DNA from: Methylotenera oryzisoli
Lineage (GTDB): Bacteria; Pseudomonadota; Gammaproteobacteria; Burkholderiales; Methylophilaceae
Direction of reading: 5' to 3'
Length of the DNA: 64,000 nt
Assembly: GCF_004661485.1 (NCBI RefSeq)
Contig: NZ_PQVH01000011.1
Location: 1 to 64,000, forward strand
A model generated the notes under the pieces. It worked only from the letters and a program-made list of their open reading frames with translations, had not been told where the DNA came from and did no database searches. Of this stretch, positions 7,563-15,004 are shown one piece after another (position 1 is the stretch's first letter; each line of letters begins with the position of its first letter). A program made the position numbers and the translations under genes.

Positions 7563-8697
7563 TTTTCAGGCCAATCTTTTTTAGAGGTGGCAATTCCCGC
7601 TCCTTCAAGTAGGTACTCTCAAAAATGCGCTCTGACTCTTCAACCCTAGTCATTAATACCCCGGCCTTGCCATATACTTGTATTTGCTGCTGCAAAACGG
7701 GGGCTGGGATATGTGTGTAAATTTCGGTAGTTTTAATATCTGCATGGCCAAGCATTTTTTGTACAAGTAACAAGCTGTCTAAAAAATTGCCGTCTGATCT
7801 GTTTTTTAAAACAGAATAAGCAGTACCGTGTCGCAATCTATGTGCCGATACTTTCTTTTTAATTCCACATCTTTTAGCCGCATCGGAAATAAATTTCTGA
7901 ATTGCTATTTTTGTTAGTTTTTCACCATAGACATTGAGGAGTGCGGGCTTTGCGTCTTCTGCCCATTTGTCTGCATACATGTAGGTTCGAGTTTTGAAAT
8001 ATCTATTAAGTCGAGCAATGACTGGTCTTGAAATGATTGTATATCGATCTTTTTCAACTCCACCTCGGCCCTTGACACCCCGTATCAAGATTGCAAAATA
8101 CTCCTGTCCTTCCAAACAATTGTCGGTACTTGGAATGTCACTCTTGAGTATTCTAGTTACTTCCTCAACTCTAACTCCTGTATCGTAAATGAAATGAATT
8201 ATTAAACGCTGAATCTCCCAATGCAATCCGCAGGACAGTTGTATTATTTCATCTGGCACCAAATATCTTGGCATCCGATTGTACGGTGTTGGAGTCCGAT
8301 AAGACACGTTATGGTATAAAGACTTTTCATGAACTCGACCCGCAAACTCTGTAGTCAACCATTCCGCCAATAATTTAACTACAACTTCACATCCTCGTAC
8401 CGTAGATGCACCAAGCCCACTAGTGATTAGATATCGATAAAACTCATCGATCACTATCATTTTCAATGAACGAATAGCTTGATCTATTTTCACTTGACCG
8501 TAAACAGGGTGCAACTCTAAAAAAACGCAGAAATCTTTAAGTCTACCGGCGTAGAGTTTGATAGTGCCCTGAGCTCTATTTTTGGGAGATAAGGCTAAGA
8601 AGTTGATGAAGTCAGTAGGAAGCTCTGCAATCTGCTCAGAATTGTCTAAGAACAGATAAGGACAATTTGTATCCTCAAATGAATAGTGGAGAATCAT
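7555..8697 (-). CDS. Tyrosine recombinase, first gene of the trio (TnpA-like)
   Basis: 380 aa. The N-terminal residues 30-130 form a SAM-like core-binding domain (FLALSPKNRAQGTIKLYAGRLKDF). The catalytic domain has Arg in YDTGVRVEEVTR, Lys in RGVKGRGGVEK, HRLRH, LGH and Tyr in TTEIYTHI, so the active site is complete. It is the promoter-proximal gene of the four-gene operon, 140 bp from the element's junction with thyA. A perfect palindrome (8751-8770) lies 54 bp upstream of its ATG and is a candidate operator. XerD-like fold; it catalyses insertion and excision of the element by inference. Confidence 0.82.
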   Translation of the reverse strand: MILHYSFEDTNCPYLFLDNSEQIAELPTDFINFLALSPKNRAQGTIKLYAGRLKDFCVFLELHPVYGQVKIDQAIRSLKMIVIDEFYRYLITSGLGASTVRGCEVVVKLLAEWLTTEFAGRVHEKSLYHNVSYRTPTPYNRMPRYLVPDEIIQLSCGLHWEIQRLIIHFIYDTGVRVEEVTRILKSDIPSTDNCLEGQEYFAILIRGVKGRGGVEKDRYTIISRPVIARLNRYFKTRTYMYADKWAEDAKPALLNVYGEKLTKIAIQKFISDAAKRCGIKKKVSAHRLRHGTAYSVLKNRSDGNFLDSLLLVQKMLGHADIKTTEIYTHIPAPVLQQQIQVYGKAGVLMTRVEESERIFESTYLKERELPPLKKIGLKNE

Positions 8698-8750
8698 CTA
8701 GCACCTCTGTAAGGAAAGTTGTTGATGAATTACACAATTGCAACGCACTC

Positions 8751-8770
8751 ATCCCTTAAGTTTAAGGGAT
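8751..8770. promoter_or_regulatory. Perfect 20-bp palindrome upstream of the recombinase operon
   Basis: ATCCCTTAA and TTAAGGGAT are separated by GT. It lies in the short gap between the first recombinase gene and the thyA junction, where the operon promoter must be. Size and symmetry suit a dimeric repressor. It could also be a recombinase-binding arm at the element's end. Confidence 0.5.
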
Positions 8771-8838
8771 AGAACTGAAGAAGAATATTAACTTAACTTA
8801 TCTTTAGAGAGAACTACTAAAAACTCTGAAGGGCTAAG

Positions 8839-9486
8839 CTAAGAGAGATGGGGGATAGGATTGGTTGTGAAACGATTCAGTAATCCTGAAACGTCTGTCA
8901 GAAATTTATTAATGTATTGTACAAAATTACTACGGTAGATAAAAAGGAATATGTCTGCACTGCGTTGATAAAGTTGGCAACTGAGCTTAGAGCGTTGGTC
9001 AGCATCATCTGGCGCAGCCGGAGCCACATAGAACTGGAAGAAGGCATGGCACGGCGGCAGTTTCATCTGATCCACATCCGCTACGTTCCATGCTGAAACG
9101 ATTAAGCGGCGTGAGTCTGGATTGTTCCTAATTGCATTCACCACCTGCGTAATCTGGTCAATGTGCGTGCCATCTGGTTTAGGCCAATTACGCCATTGGT
9201 AGCCATACACTGGGCCTAGGTTGCCATTTTCATCTGCCCACTCATCCCAGATGCGTACGCCATTTTCTTTTAAATACGCAATATTGGTACTGCCTTGCAG
9301 GAACCACAGCAGTTCATGAATAATGGATTTTAAATGTACTTTTTTGGTGGTCAGTAAGGGAAAGCCTTCTGCCAAATTAAAACGCATTTGGTAGCCAAAT
9401 ACAGAAACGGTACCTGTACCGGTGCGGTCTTCTTTTTTATTACCATGGTTGAGCACATGCTGCACTAAGTCGATATATTGTTTCAT
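8839..9486 (-). pseudogene. thyA: Thymidylate synthase gene truncated by the mobile element
   Basis: Thymidylate synthase methylates dUMP to dTMP with methylene-tetrahydrofolate. From ATG 9486 ([12 protein letters not shown]) the protein matches ThyA through the catalytic Cys in [13 protein letters not shown] and [13 protein letters not shown]. It then switches abruptly to an unrelated tail ([15 protein letters not shown]...) of about 34 residues. The normal continuation begins GVPFNIASYALL and is gone, with its substrate-binding Asn and the later His and Tyr, so activity is not expected. The break is near 8943. The 3' part of the gene is not in the window and may lie left of the island. The cell would need another source of dTMP (thyX or an intact thyA elsewhere). 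Confidence 0.82.
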
Positions 9487-9587
9487 TCTTAACTTACCAC
9501 CCAAGCTGTCGTCATGTTTGTCCCAATTAAAAACTTATTACTTTTATTGCCTAAAGCTGCACGGCGATAGCAGGCATTAGCTCATTT

Positions 9588-9628
9588 ATAAACAGCCACA
9601 TTCATACATGATGAATGTGGCTGTTTAT
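9588..9628 (-). terminator. Terminator of the alaA-hom-thrC operon (bidirectional)
   Basis: An 18-bp stem, ATAAACAGCCACATTCAT against ATGAATGTGGCTGTTTAT with a 5-nt loop, starts one base after the thrC stop. Flanking T/A tracts suit both directions. Confidence 0.75.
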
Positions 9629-11056
9629 TTAAGTGTTGTTAGCGATAAAGGTTTTGATATCTGCTGCACTAGCATCCATCACAGTAAATTTTTGCGGTAA
9701 AGATTCAATGCCATTCAAAGCGGCTGGGCGCTCTGATGCTTGTCCTAGTGCTTCCACGATAGCGTCTTCAAATTTGGCTGGCAATGCAGTCTCTAACACC
9801 ACCATCGGTGTCTGTGCATCTAAATGCGCTAGTGCAACTTTAAGGCCATCTGCAGTGTGCGTATCAATTACCACCTCATATTTGGCTTTAGTTTCACGGA
9901 TGGTTTGCATACGATGCGCATGGTTACTACTGCCTGACACAAAGCCATAGTCTGCAATTTTTGCAAAATATCCGTCGGCATTCAAATCAAAGCTGTTACC
10001 GCTGTCGACTTGCGTCCAAAGCGCACGCGTTTTATCGCTATCGCGCCCGACTAAATCAAACACAAAGCGCTCAAAATTAGAGGCTTTGCTGATATCCATA
10101 GAAGGACTTGAGGTGTGGTAAGTATTCGCTGAACCACGTGGGCTATACACGCCAGTTTTGAAGAACTCGTCTAATACATCGTTCTCATTAGTAGCGACTA
10201 CCAGCTTATCAATTGGCAAACCCATCATACGTGCAATGTGACCGGCACATACGTTACCAAAATTGCCTGACGGCACAGAGAAGCTAACTTTTTGACTGTT
10301 ATTTTGCGTAACCGCAAAGTAGCCTTTGAAGTAGTAAACCACTTGCGCCACGATACGGCCCCAGTTGATGGAGTTCACTGCGCCGATTTTGTATTGTGCT
10401 TTAAACTCTGCGTCATTCGATACCGCTTTCACCATATCTTGGCAGTCATCAAACACACCGTTCACTGCGATATTGTAGATATTGTCATCTTGCAAGCTGA
10501 ACATCTGTGCAGTTTGGAAGCGGCTCATTTTCTTATGCGGTGACAGCATAAATACACGTATGCCTTTTTTACCGCGCATCGCGTATTCAGCTGCTGAGCC
10601 GGTATCACCAGAAGTTGCACCTAAGATATTGGTGGTTTTGCCTTCCTTGGTTAACACATACTCAAACAAGTTACCCAACAACTGCATTGCCATGTCTTTA
10701 AACGCTAATGTAGGGCCATTAGAAAGGCTAAGCAAATATAGGTTATCTTCAAGCTTCAGCGTTGGCGTAATATCCGCAGCGTTCTGGCCAGCACGGGTAA
10801 ATGCGTACACATCAGCACGGTAAGTTTTATCAATAATCGCTTTTAAATCAGCCGCAGGAATGTCATCAACAAAGCGCGACAAGATTGCAAACGCCAAGTC
10901 AGCATAAGACAAACCACGCATTGCGGTTAAATCAGCGTCAGTGAATTGCGGATAGGTTTCTGGCAGATATAAACCACCATCTGGCGCTAAACCGCCCAAT
11001 AAAATTTGGCTAAAACTTAAAGCAGGCGATTGCCCGCGTGTTGATATGTATTTCAT
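9629..11056 (-). CDS. thrC: Threonine synthase
   Basis: Converts O-phosphohomoserine to threonine with pyridoxal phosphate. 475 aa, the length of the long (E. coli-type) class. The N-terminus MKYISTRGQSPALSFSQILLGGLAPDGGLYLPE is typical, and the PLP lysine is in PTLAFKDMAMQ. The phosphate-binding loop ATSGDTGSAAEYA follows, and SVPSGNFGNVCAGHIARMMGLP is the conserved Gly-rich region. It lies directly behind hom on the same strand (55 bp), and a strong terminator follows. It completes the last steps of threonine synthesis with hom. Confidence 0.95.
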   Translation of the reverse strand: MKYISTRGQSPALSFSQILLGGLAPDGGLYLPETYPQFTDADLTAMRGLSYADLAFAILSRFVDDIPAADLKAIIDKTYRADVYAFTRAGQNAADITPTLKLEDNLYLLSLSNGPTLAFKDMAMQLLGNLFEYVLTKEGKTTNILGATSGDTGSAAEYAMRGKKGIRVFMLSPHKKMSRFQTAQMFSLQDDNIYNIAVNGVFDDCQDMVKAVSNDAEFKAQYKIGAVNSINWGRIVAQVVYYFKGYFAVTQNNSQKVSFSVPSGNFGNVCAGHIARMMGLPIDKLVVATNENDVLDEFFKTGVYSPRGSANTYHTSSPSMDISKASNFERFVFDLVGRDSDKTRALWTQVDSGNSFDLNADGYFAKIADYGFVSGSSNHAHRMQTIRETKAKYEVVIDTHTADGLKVALAHLDAQTPMVVLETALPAKFEDAIVEALGQASERPAALNGIESLPQKFTVMDASAADIKTFIANNT

Positions 11057-11111
11057 TTAATCTCTCATACGTCCGTCATCCCACAGTGCATAGTAAGATG
11101 GCGATTAATCA

Positions 11112-12422
11112 TTATTTTGCAAGTTCTTCCATACGAATACGCACGACTTTAGTCGTAATCGCCTCAAGCGCTTCGATCGCGGCAATTGCTGCATTCATAT
11201 TTTTCTCAACAGTGATATGCGTCAAAATCACGATATCTGCTTCTGTTTCGTTTTCATCTGGCTCTTTTTGCAGCATGGCATCAATAGAGATACTGCGGTC
11301 ACCTAAGATTTTAGTCACATCTGCAAGTACACCCGGTTTGTCACTCGCGCGCAAGCGTAGATAGTAAGCACTTTGCACTTCATCAATTGGTAAAATCGCT
11401 AAATCTTGCACTTGCTCCGGCTGGAACGCTAAGTAAGGTACACGCTGTGCGCTCGTTGCATCAATCAGGCGTGCAACATCCATCAAATCAGCGACCACTG
11501 CACTAGCGGTAGGCTCTGCGCCCGCGCCGGCACCGTAATAAAGCGTTGGGCCAACTGCATCACCCTTCACTACCACTGCGTTCATGGCGCCATTCACATT
11601 TGCCACCAAGCGTTTCTCTGGAATTAAAGTCGGGTGTACACGTAACTCAACGCCATTGTCAGTACGCTTAGTAATCCCAAGCAACTTCACACGGTAACCT
11701 AGTTCTTCTGCGTACTTGATATCCACCTGCTCTAATTTCGTAATGCCTTCAGTGTAAGCTTGCTCAAACTTCATCGGCATGCCAAAAGCAATGGCAGACA
11801 TAATGGTCAGCTTGTGCGCGGCATCGATACCTTCCACGTCAAAAGTCGGATCAGCTTCGGCATAGCCTAAGCGCTGTGCCTCGCCTAGCACATCGGCAAA
11901 GTTCAGACCTTTTTCACGCATCTCTGTCAGGATAAAGTTAGTCGTACCATTGATAATACCAGCCACCCACTCAACACGATTAGCGCCTAGACCTTCGCGC
12001 AAAGCCTTAATAATTGGGATACCACCAGCAACCGCCGCTTCAAAAGCCACGATCACATTATTTGCTTTTGCCGCTGCAAAAATCTCGTTGCCGTGCAAAG
12101 CAATCAGTGCCTTATTGGCTGTCACAACATGTTTTTTATTAGCAATCGCTTTTAACACCAACTCACGGCTTAAGGTATAGCCGCCAATCAGTTCAACAAC
12201 AACATCCACCGCTGGGTTATTGACCACGGCAAATGCATCATCAGTCACATCTGCATCTGTCGCCAACGCTTTTGCATTGGCTAAATTTCTATCTGCCACC
12301 TGTACCACATTAATTGCCACACCAGTACGGCGCGTAATTTCAGATGCATTGCGTTTTAATACTGTATATGTACCACCGCCTACTGTGCCTAAGCCCAATA
12401 TCCCAACATTTAACTGTTTCAA
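11112..12422 (-). CDS. hom: Homoserine dehydrogenase
   Basis: Reduces aspartate semialdehyde to homoserine. 436 aa, monofunctional type. Rossmann motif GILGLGTVGGGTY at residues 8-20. Central region with INGTTNFILTEM and GYAEADPTFDVEGIDAAHKLTI, the family signature. A C-terminal ACT domain (about 350-430, YYLRLRASDKPGVLADVTKIL) points to threonine feedback control. The start overlaps the stop of alaA by 4 bases (ATGA), so the two are translationally coupled. Order alaA-hom-thrC is usual in Betaproteobacteria. Confidence 0.95.
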   Translation of the reverse strand: MKQLNVGILGLGTVGGGTYTVLKRNASEITRRTGVAINVVQVADRNLANAKALATDADVTDDAFAVVNNPAVDVVVELIGGYTLSRELVLKAIANKKHVVTANKALIALHGNEIFAAAKANNVIVAFEAAVAGGIPIIKALREGLGANRVEWVAGIINGTTNFILTEMREKGLNFADVLGEAQRLGYAEADPTFDVEGIDAAHKLTIMSAIAFGMPMKFEQAYTEGITKLEQVDIKYAEELGYRVKLLGITKRTDNGVELRVHPTLIPEKRLVANVNGAMNAVVVKGDAVGPTLYYGAGAGAEPTASAVVADLMDVARLIDATSAQRVPYLAFQPEQVQDLAILPIDEVQSAYYLRLRASDKPGVLADVTKILGDRSISIDAMLQKEPDENETEADIVILTHITVEKNMNAAIAAIEALEAITTKVVRIRMEELAK

Positions 12423-13666
12423 GCTTTTGCTCCATCTAATTTTGATTCATGCTTTTTTCTGTAATTTTCTAAGAACCTAGCAATACGTTTAATCGCCTCA
12501 GTCAAATCATCCACATTCGGTAAGAACACTACGCGGAAATGATCTGGTGTTTTCCAATTAAATCCAGTGCCTTGGACTAAAAGCACTTTTTCTTCTAACA
12601 ATAAATCGAGAATGAATTTCTGGTCATCTTCAATTGGATAGACTTTGGGGTCTAACCTAGGAAATAGATACATCGCCGCCTGTGGCTTAGTACAGGTTAC
12701 ACCAGGAATTGCGGTAAGCATTTCATACGCAATATCACGCTGCTTACACAAACGGCCTTCTGGTGCGACTAAATCTTCAATGCTTTGATACCCGCCCAAT
12801 GCGGTTTGAATTGCTAACTGACCCGGAACATTGGCACACAAGCGCATAGAAGCCAGCATGTTCAGGCCTTCAATGTAATCCTTAGCATGCTTCTTCTCGC
12901 CGCTTAAAATCATCCAACCTGCACGGTAGCCGCAAGTACGGTAATTCTTGGATAAGCCATTGAACGTGACAAACAATACATCATCCGCTAGCGATGCAAT
13001 CGAAGTATGCTCATTACCATCGTATAAGACTTTATCGTAAATTTCATCTGCAAAAATAACTAAACCATGATGGCGCGCAATTTCTACAATACCTTCTAAA
13101 ATCTCACGTGGGTAGAGTGCCCCTGTAGGGTTGTTAGGGTTAATTACTACAATGCCGCGTGTATTCGCAGTGATTTTTGACTCGATGTCTTTAAGGTTCG
13201 GCATCCAGCCGGTTTCTTCATCACACAGATAGTGACGGGCTGTACCACCTGCCAATGTAACCGCAGCGGTCCATAAAGGATAGTCTGGCATTGGTACTAA
13301 AATCTGGTCGCCATTATTCAACAAGCCCTGCATCGACATCACGATCAACTCAGACACGCCATTACCAATAAAAATATCGTCAACGGTTACGCCTTTGATA
13401 TGCTTACTTTGTGTGTAATGCATAATAGACTTGCGCGGCTCAAACAGACCTTTACTATCGGTATAACCGCCTGCTTTGGCCATGTTACGGATCACATCCT
13501 GCTGAATCTCCTCAGGTACTTCAAACCCAAAGGAGGCCGGATTGCCAATATTAAGCTTGATGATATGATGGCCGTCTTCTTCCATTTCGCGCGCACGCTG
13601 AAGTACAGGGCCGCGAATGTCATAACAGACATTGTTAAGTTTATTAGATTTATGTAAAGGCTGCAT
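12419..13666 (-). CDS. alaA: Alanine aminotransferase AlaA-type (class I/II)
   Basis: A PLP-dependent aminotransferase of 415 aa. It is close to E. coli AlaA (YfbQ) along its length as I recall it: KSNKLNNVCYDIRGPVLQRA, KLNIGNPASFGFEVP, INPNNPTGALYP, ADEIYDKVLYD and the lysine in FNGLSKNYRTCGYRAGWM. The main reaction is glutamate plus pyruvate to 2-oxoglutarate plus alanine, with some branched-chain side activity. It is first gene of the operon with hom and thrC, a common pairing in this class, where the enzyme is often only annotated as aspartate aminotransferase. Confidence 0.88.
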   Translation of the reverse strand: MQPLHKSNKLNNVCYDIRGPVLQRAREMEEDGHHIIKLNIGNPASFGFEVPEEIQQDVIRNMAKAGGYTDSKGLFEPRKSIMHYTQSKHIKGVTVDDIFIGNGVSELIVMSMQGLLNNGDQILVPMPDYPLWTAAVTLAGGTARHYLCDEETGWMPNLKDIESKITANTRGIVVINPNNPTGALYPREILEGIVEIARHHGLVIFADEIYDKVLYDGNEHTSIASLADDVLFVTFNGLSKNYRTCGYRAGWMILSGEKKHAKDYIEGLNMLASMRLCANVPGQLAIQTALGGYQSIEDLVAPEGRLCKQRDIAYEMLTAIPGVTCTKPQAAMYLFPRLDPKVYPIEDDQKFILDLLLEEKVLLVQGTGFNWKTPDHFRVVFLPNVDDLTEAIKRIARFLENYRKKHESKLDGAKA

Positions 13667-13774
13667 AATGCGTGAATTGGTGCTTAAAAAAGCTTATTAG
13701 TGAAAGGCATTAGTTTACATTAGAATGAGGCTTTGATTCAATTAAGCCTCAGAGAATAAAGGCAAAAATCAACA

Positions 13775-14143
13775 ATGAAGTTACATTTAACCACCGCTGA
13801 AAATAACAACCTGATTACAGCGTATAGCGATAGCTATATAGAGATCAACAAACAACGTTATGGGCAAAACTTAATTGTGATGCCACAGACGATTGTGCTT
13901 GATTGGCATGCGGAAAATGTGAGCTCGTTAGAAAACAATCACTTCCAAGAAATAATCAAATTAAAGCCAGAAGTGGTGCTGCTCGGCACGGGCAAAACGC
14001 ATCTGTTTTTGCACCCAAAGAACCATCAAATACTTACCGAGCATGGAATTGCACTTGAATGCATGACTACAGCAGCGGCCTGTCGCACCTATAACATCTT
14101 AATGAGTGAAGGCAGGCTTGTTGCCGCTGCACTTATACTTTAA
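13775..14143 (+). CDS. Mth938-like (NDUFAF3/DUF498 family) protein
   Basis: 122 aa, soluble. The pattern is that of the Mth938 fold: the N-terminal strand GQNLIVMPQTIVLDW, then KPEVVLLGTGKTHLFLHPKNHQILTEHGIALECMTTAAACRTYNILMSEGRLVAAALIL, with conserved GTG and TAAACRTYN-L. Eukaryotic relatives assist complex I assembly; the bacterial role is unknown. It stands alone, divergent from alaA. Confidence 0.85.
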   Translation: MKLHLTTAENNNLITAYSDSYIEINKQRYGQNLIVMPQTIVLDWHAENVSSLENNHFQEIIKLKPEVVLLGTGKTHLFLHPKNHQILTEHGIALECMTTAAACRTYNILMSEGRLVAAALIL

Positions 14144-14265
14144 ACAATATCCAGATCCGTATACTGTGATTCATTGTGGATATTGCCGATAGCAAAGTTT
14201 ACCTCTCATTAATGATGCATACGAGCCTCTAGAGTGAAAAACCAGCTCTACCAGCAACACAAAAG

Positions 14266-14961
14266 CTAAATAGAGAAAGACACACATATTGCAGTAATCA
14301 ATGACGTAACACTGAATAATACAGTTATTAACTTTACAGTATGCATTTGAGACCATAACAGCAACCCTGTGATGGAGAGCAGGATAAAACTAGCCGCTAT
14401 CGAGTCTGCAATCAATACCCAGATTATATTTACACCGACAGCCATATGAAGCCGTGTAAGCGTGCCTACTATAGTGGAGTCAGCATTCTCTAAATTAATT
14501 ACTTTACTCCCTGCAAAATATTCTGCATTAATTGCTCTATCTGGCCGGTGTAGGCTAATAGCCCAACGTTCTGGTTGTTTGACTTTAACATCATTCCAAA
14601 TCACCTCTTTGCTAGGTTCGACTTTAATGAACGCTGCTTGAGAAACTTTAAAGTTCATCTTTTGCGCAATCCATGCTGCCAATAACTCTGGAGTTTCAAA
14701 ATTTTCATTAGGTAATTGCATTTCAATTACTTTTTGTACAGATTTTTGTACTGGCAACTTCATCACTACGCGATGATTCATGATAATGCCAGTGACGCCA
14801 AATAGCACCCCTAGTAGCGCCCCCCACAAACCTAGATAGATGTGAGTTTTCCTCAACCATATCAAGAAATTAGCACGCTTACTGCGCCCACGTAGAGGAC
14901 GGTGCGAACTTGTTGAGTGAGTGGTTGTATTTATAGTTTTTAATTTAATATCAGCTTGCAT
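14266..14961 (-). CDS. PepSY-associated transmembrane protein next to siderophore receptor
   Basis: 231 aa. A charged N-tail is followed by a membrane segment (YLGLWGALLGVLFGVTGIIM, about residues 42-61), a periplasmic PepSY-type domain (VIEMQLPNENF...RPDRAINAEYFAG...STIVGTLTRLHMAVGVN) and a second pair of hydrophobic segments at the end. The RKTHIYLGLWGALLGVLFG-x-TG-x-IMNHR start is typical of PepSY TM-helix proteins found beside TonB-dependent receptors, where they are thought to act as ferric-siderophore reductases or in heme/iron handling. It lies 43 bp behind the receptor, probably the same transcript and therefore Fur-controlled. Confidence 0.82.
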   Translation of the reverse strand: MQADIKLKTINTTTHSTSSHRPLRGRSKRANFLIWLRKTHIYLGLWGALLGVLFGVTGIIMNHRVVMKLPVQKSVQKVIEMQLPNENFETPELLAAWIAQKMNFKVSQAAFIKVEPSKEVIWNDVKVKQPERWAISLHRPDRAINAEYFAGSKVINLENADSTIVGTLTRLHMAVGVNIIWVLIADSIAASFILLSITGLLLWSQMHTVKLITVLFSVTSLITAICVSFSI

Positions 14962-15004
14962 CAGTTACTCAGATCTGTCGAGGTAATAGGTCTTAATTTG
15001 TACA

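Larger units (their letters stand above)
3277..8943 (-). mobile_element. Three-recombinase mobile element, right end inside thyA
   Basis: Four tightly overlapping minus-strand genes (tyrosine recombinases of 380, 621 and about 643 aa, plus a 170-aa coiled-coil protein) form one operon 140 bp inside the point where thyA stops matching its family (about 8943). Tn554 (tnpA/tnpB/tnpC), RIT elements and gamma-mobile-trio elements share this layout of several large tyrosine recombinases and a small accessory protein. The left limit of the element is not defined in the window; the integron and orphan genes at 1-3276 may be its cargo. No terminal direct repeat could be paired because the 3' part of thyA is absent. 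Confidence 0.65.

Noticed and set aside
14171-14356. 61-codon minus-strand frame overlapping the end of the PepSY protein gene
   Set aside because: It overlaps the real gene in another frame and extends into non-coding sequence; no ribosome site or recognisable domain.
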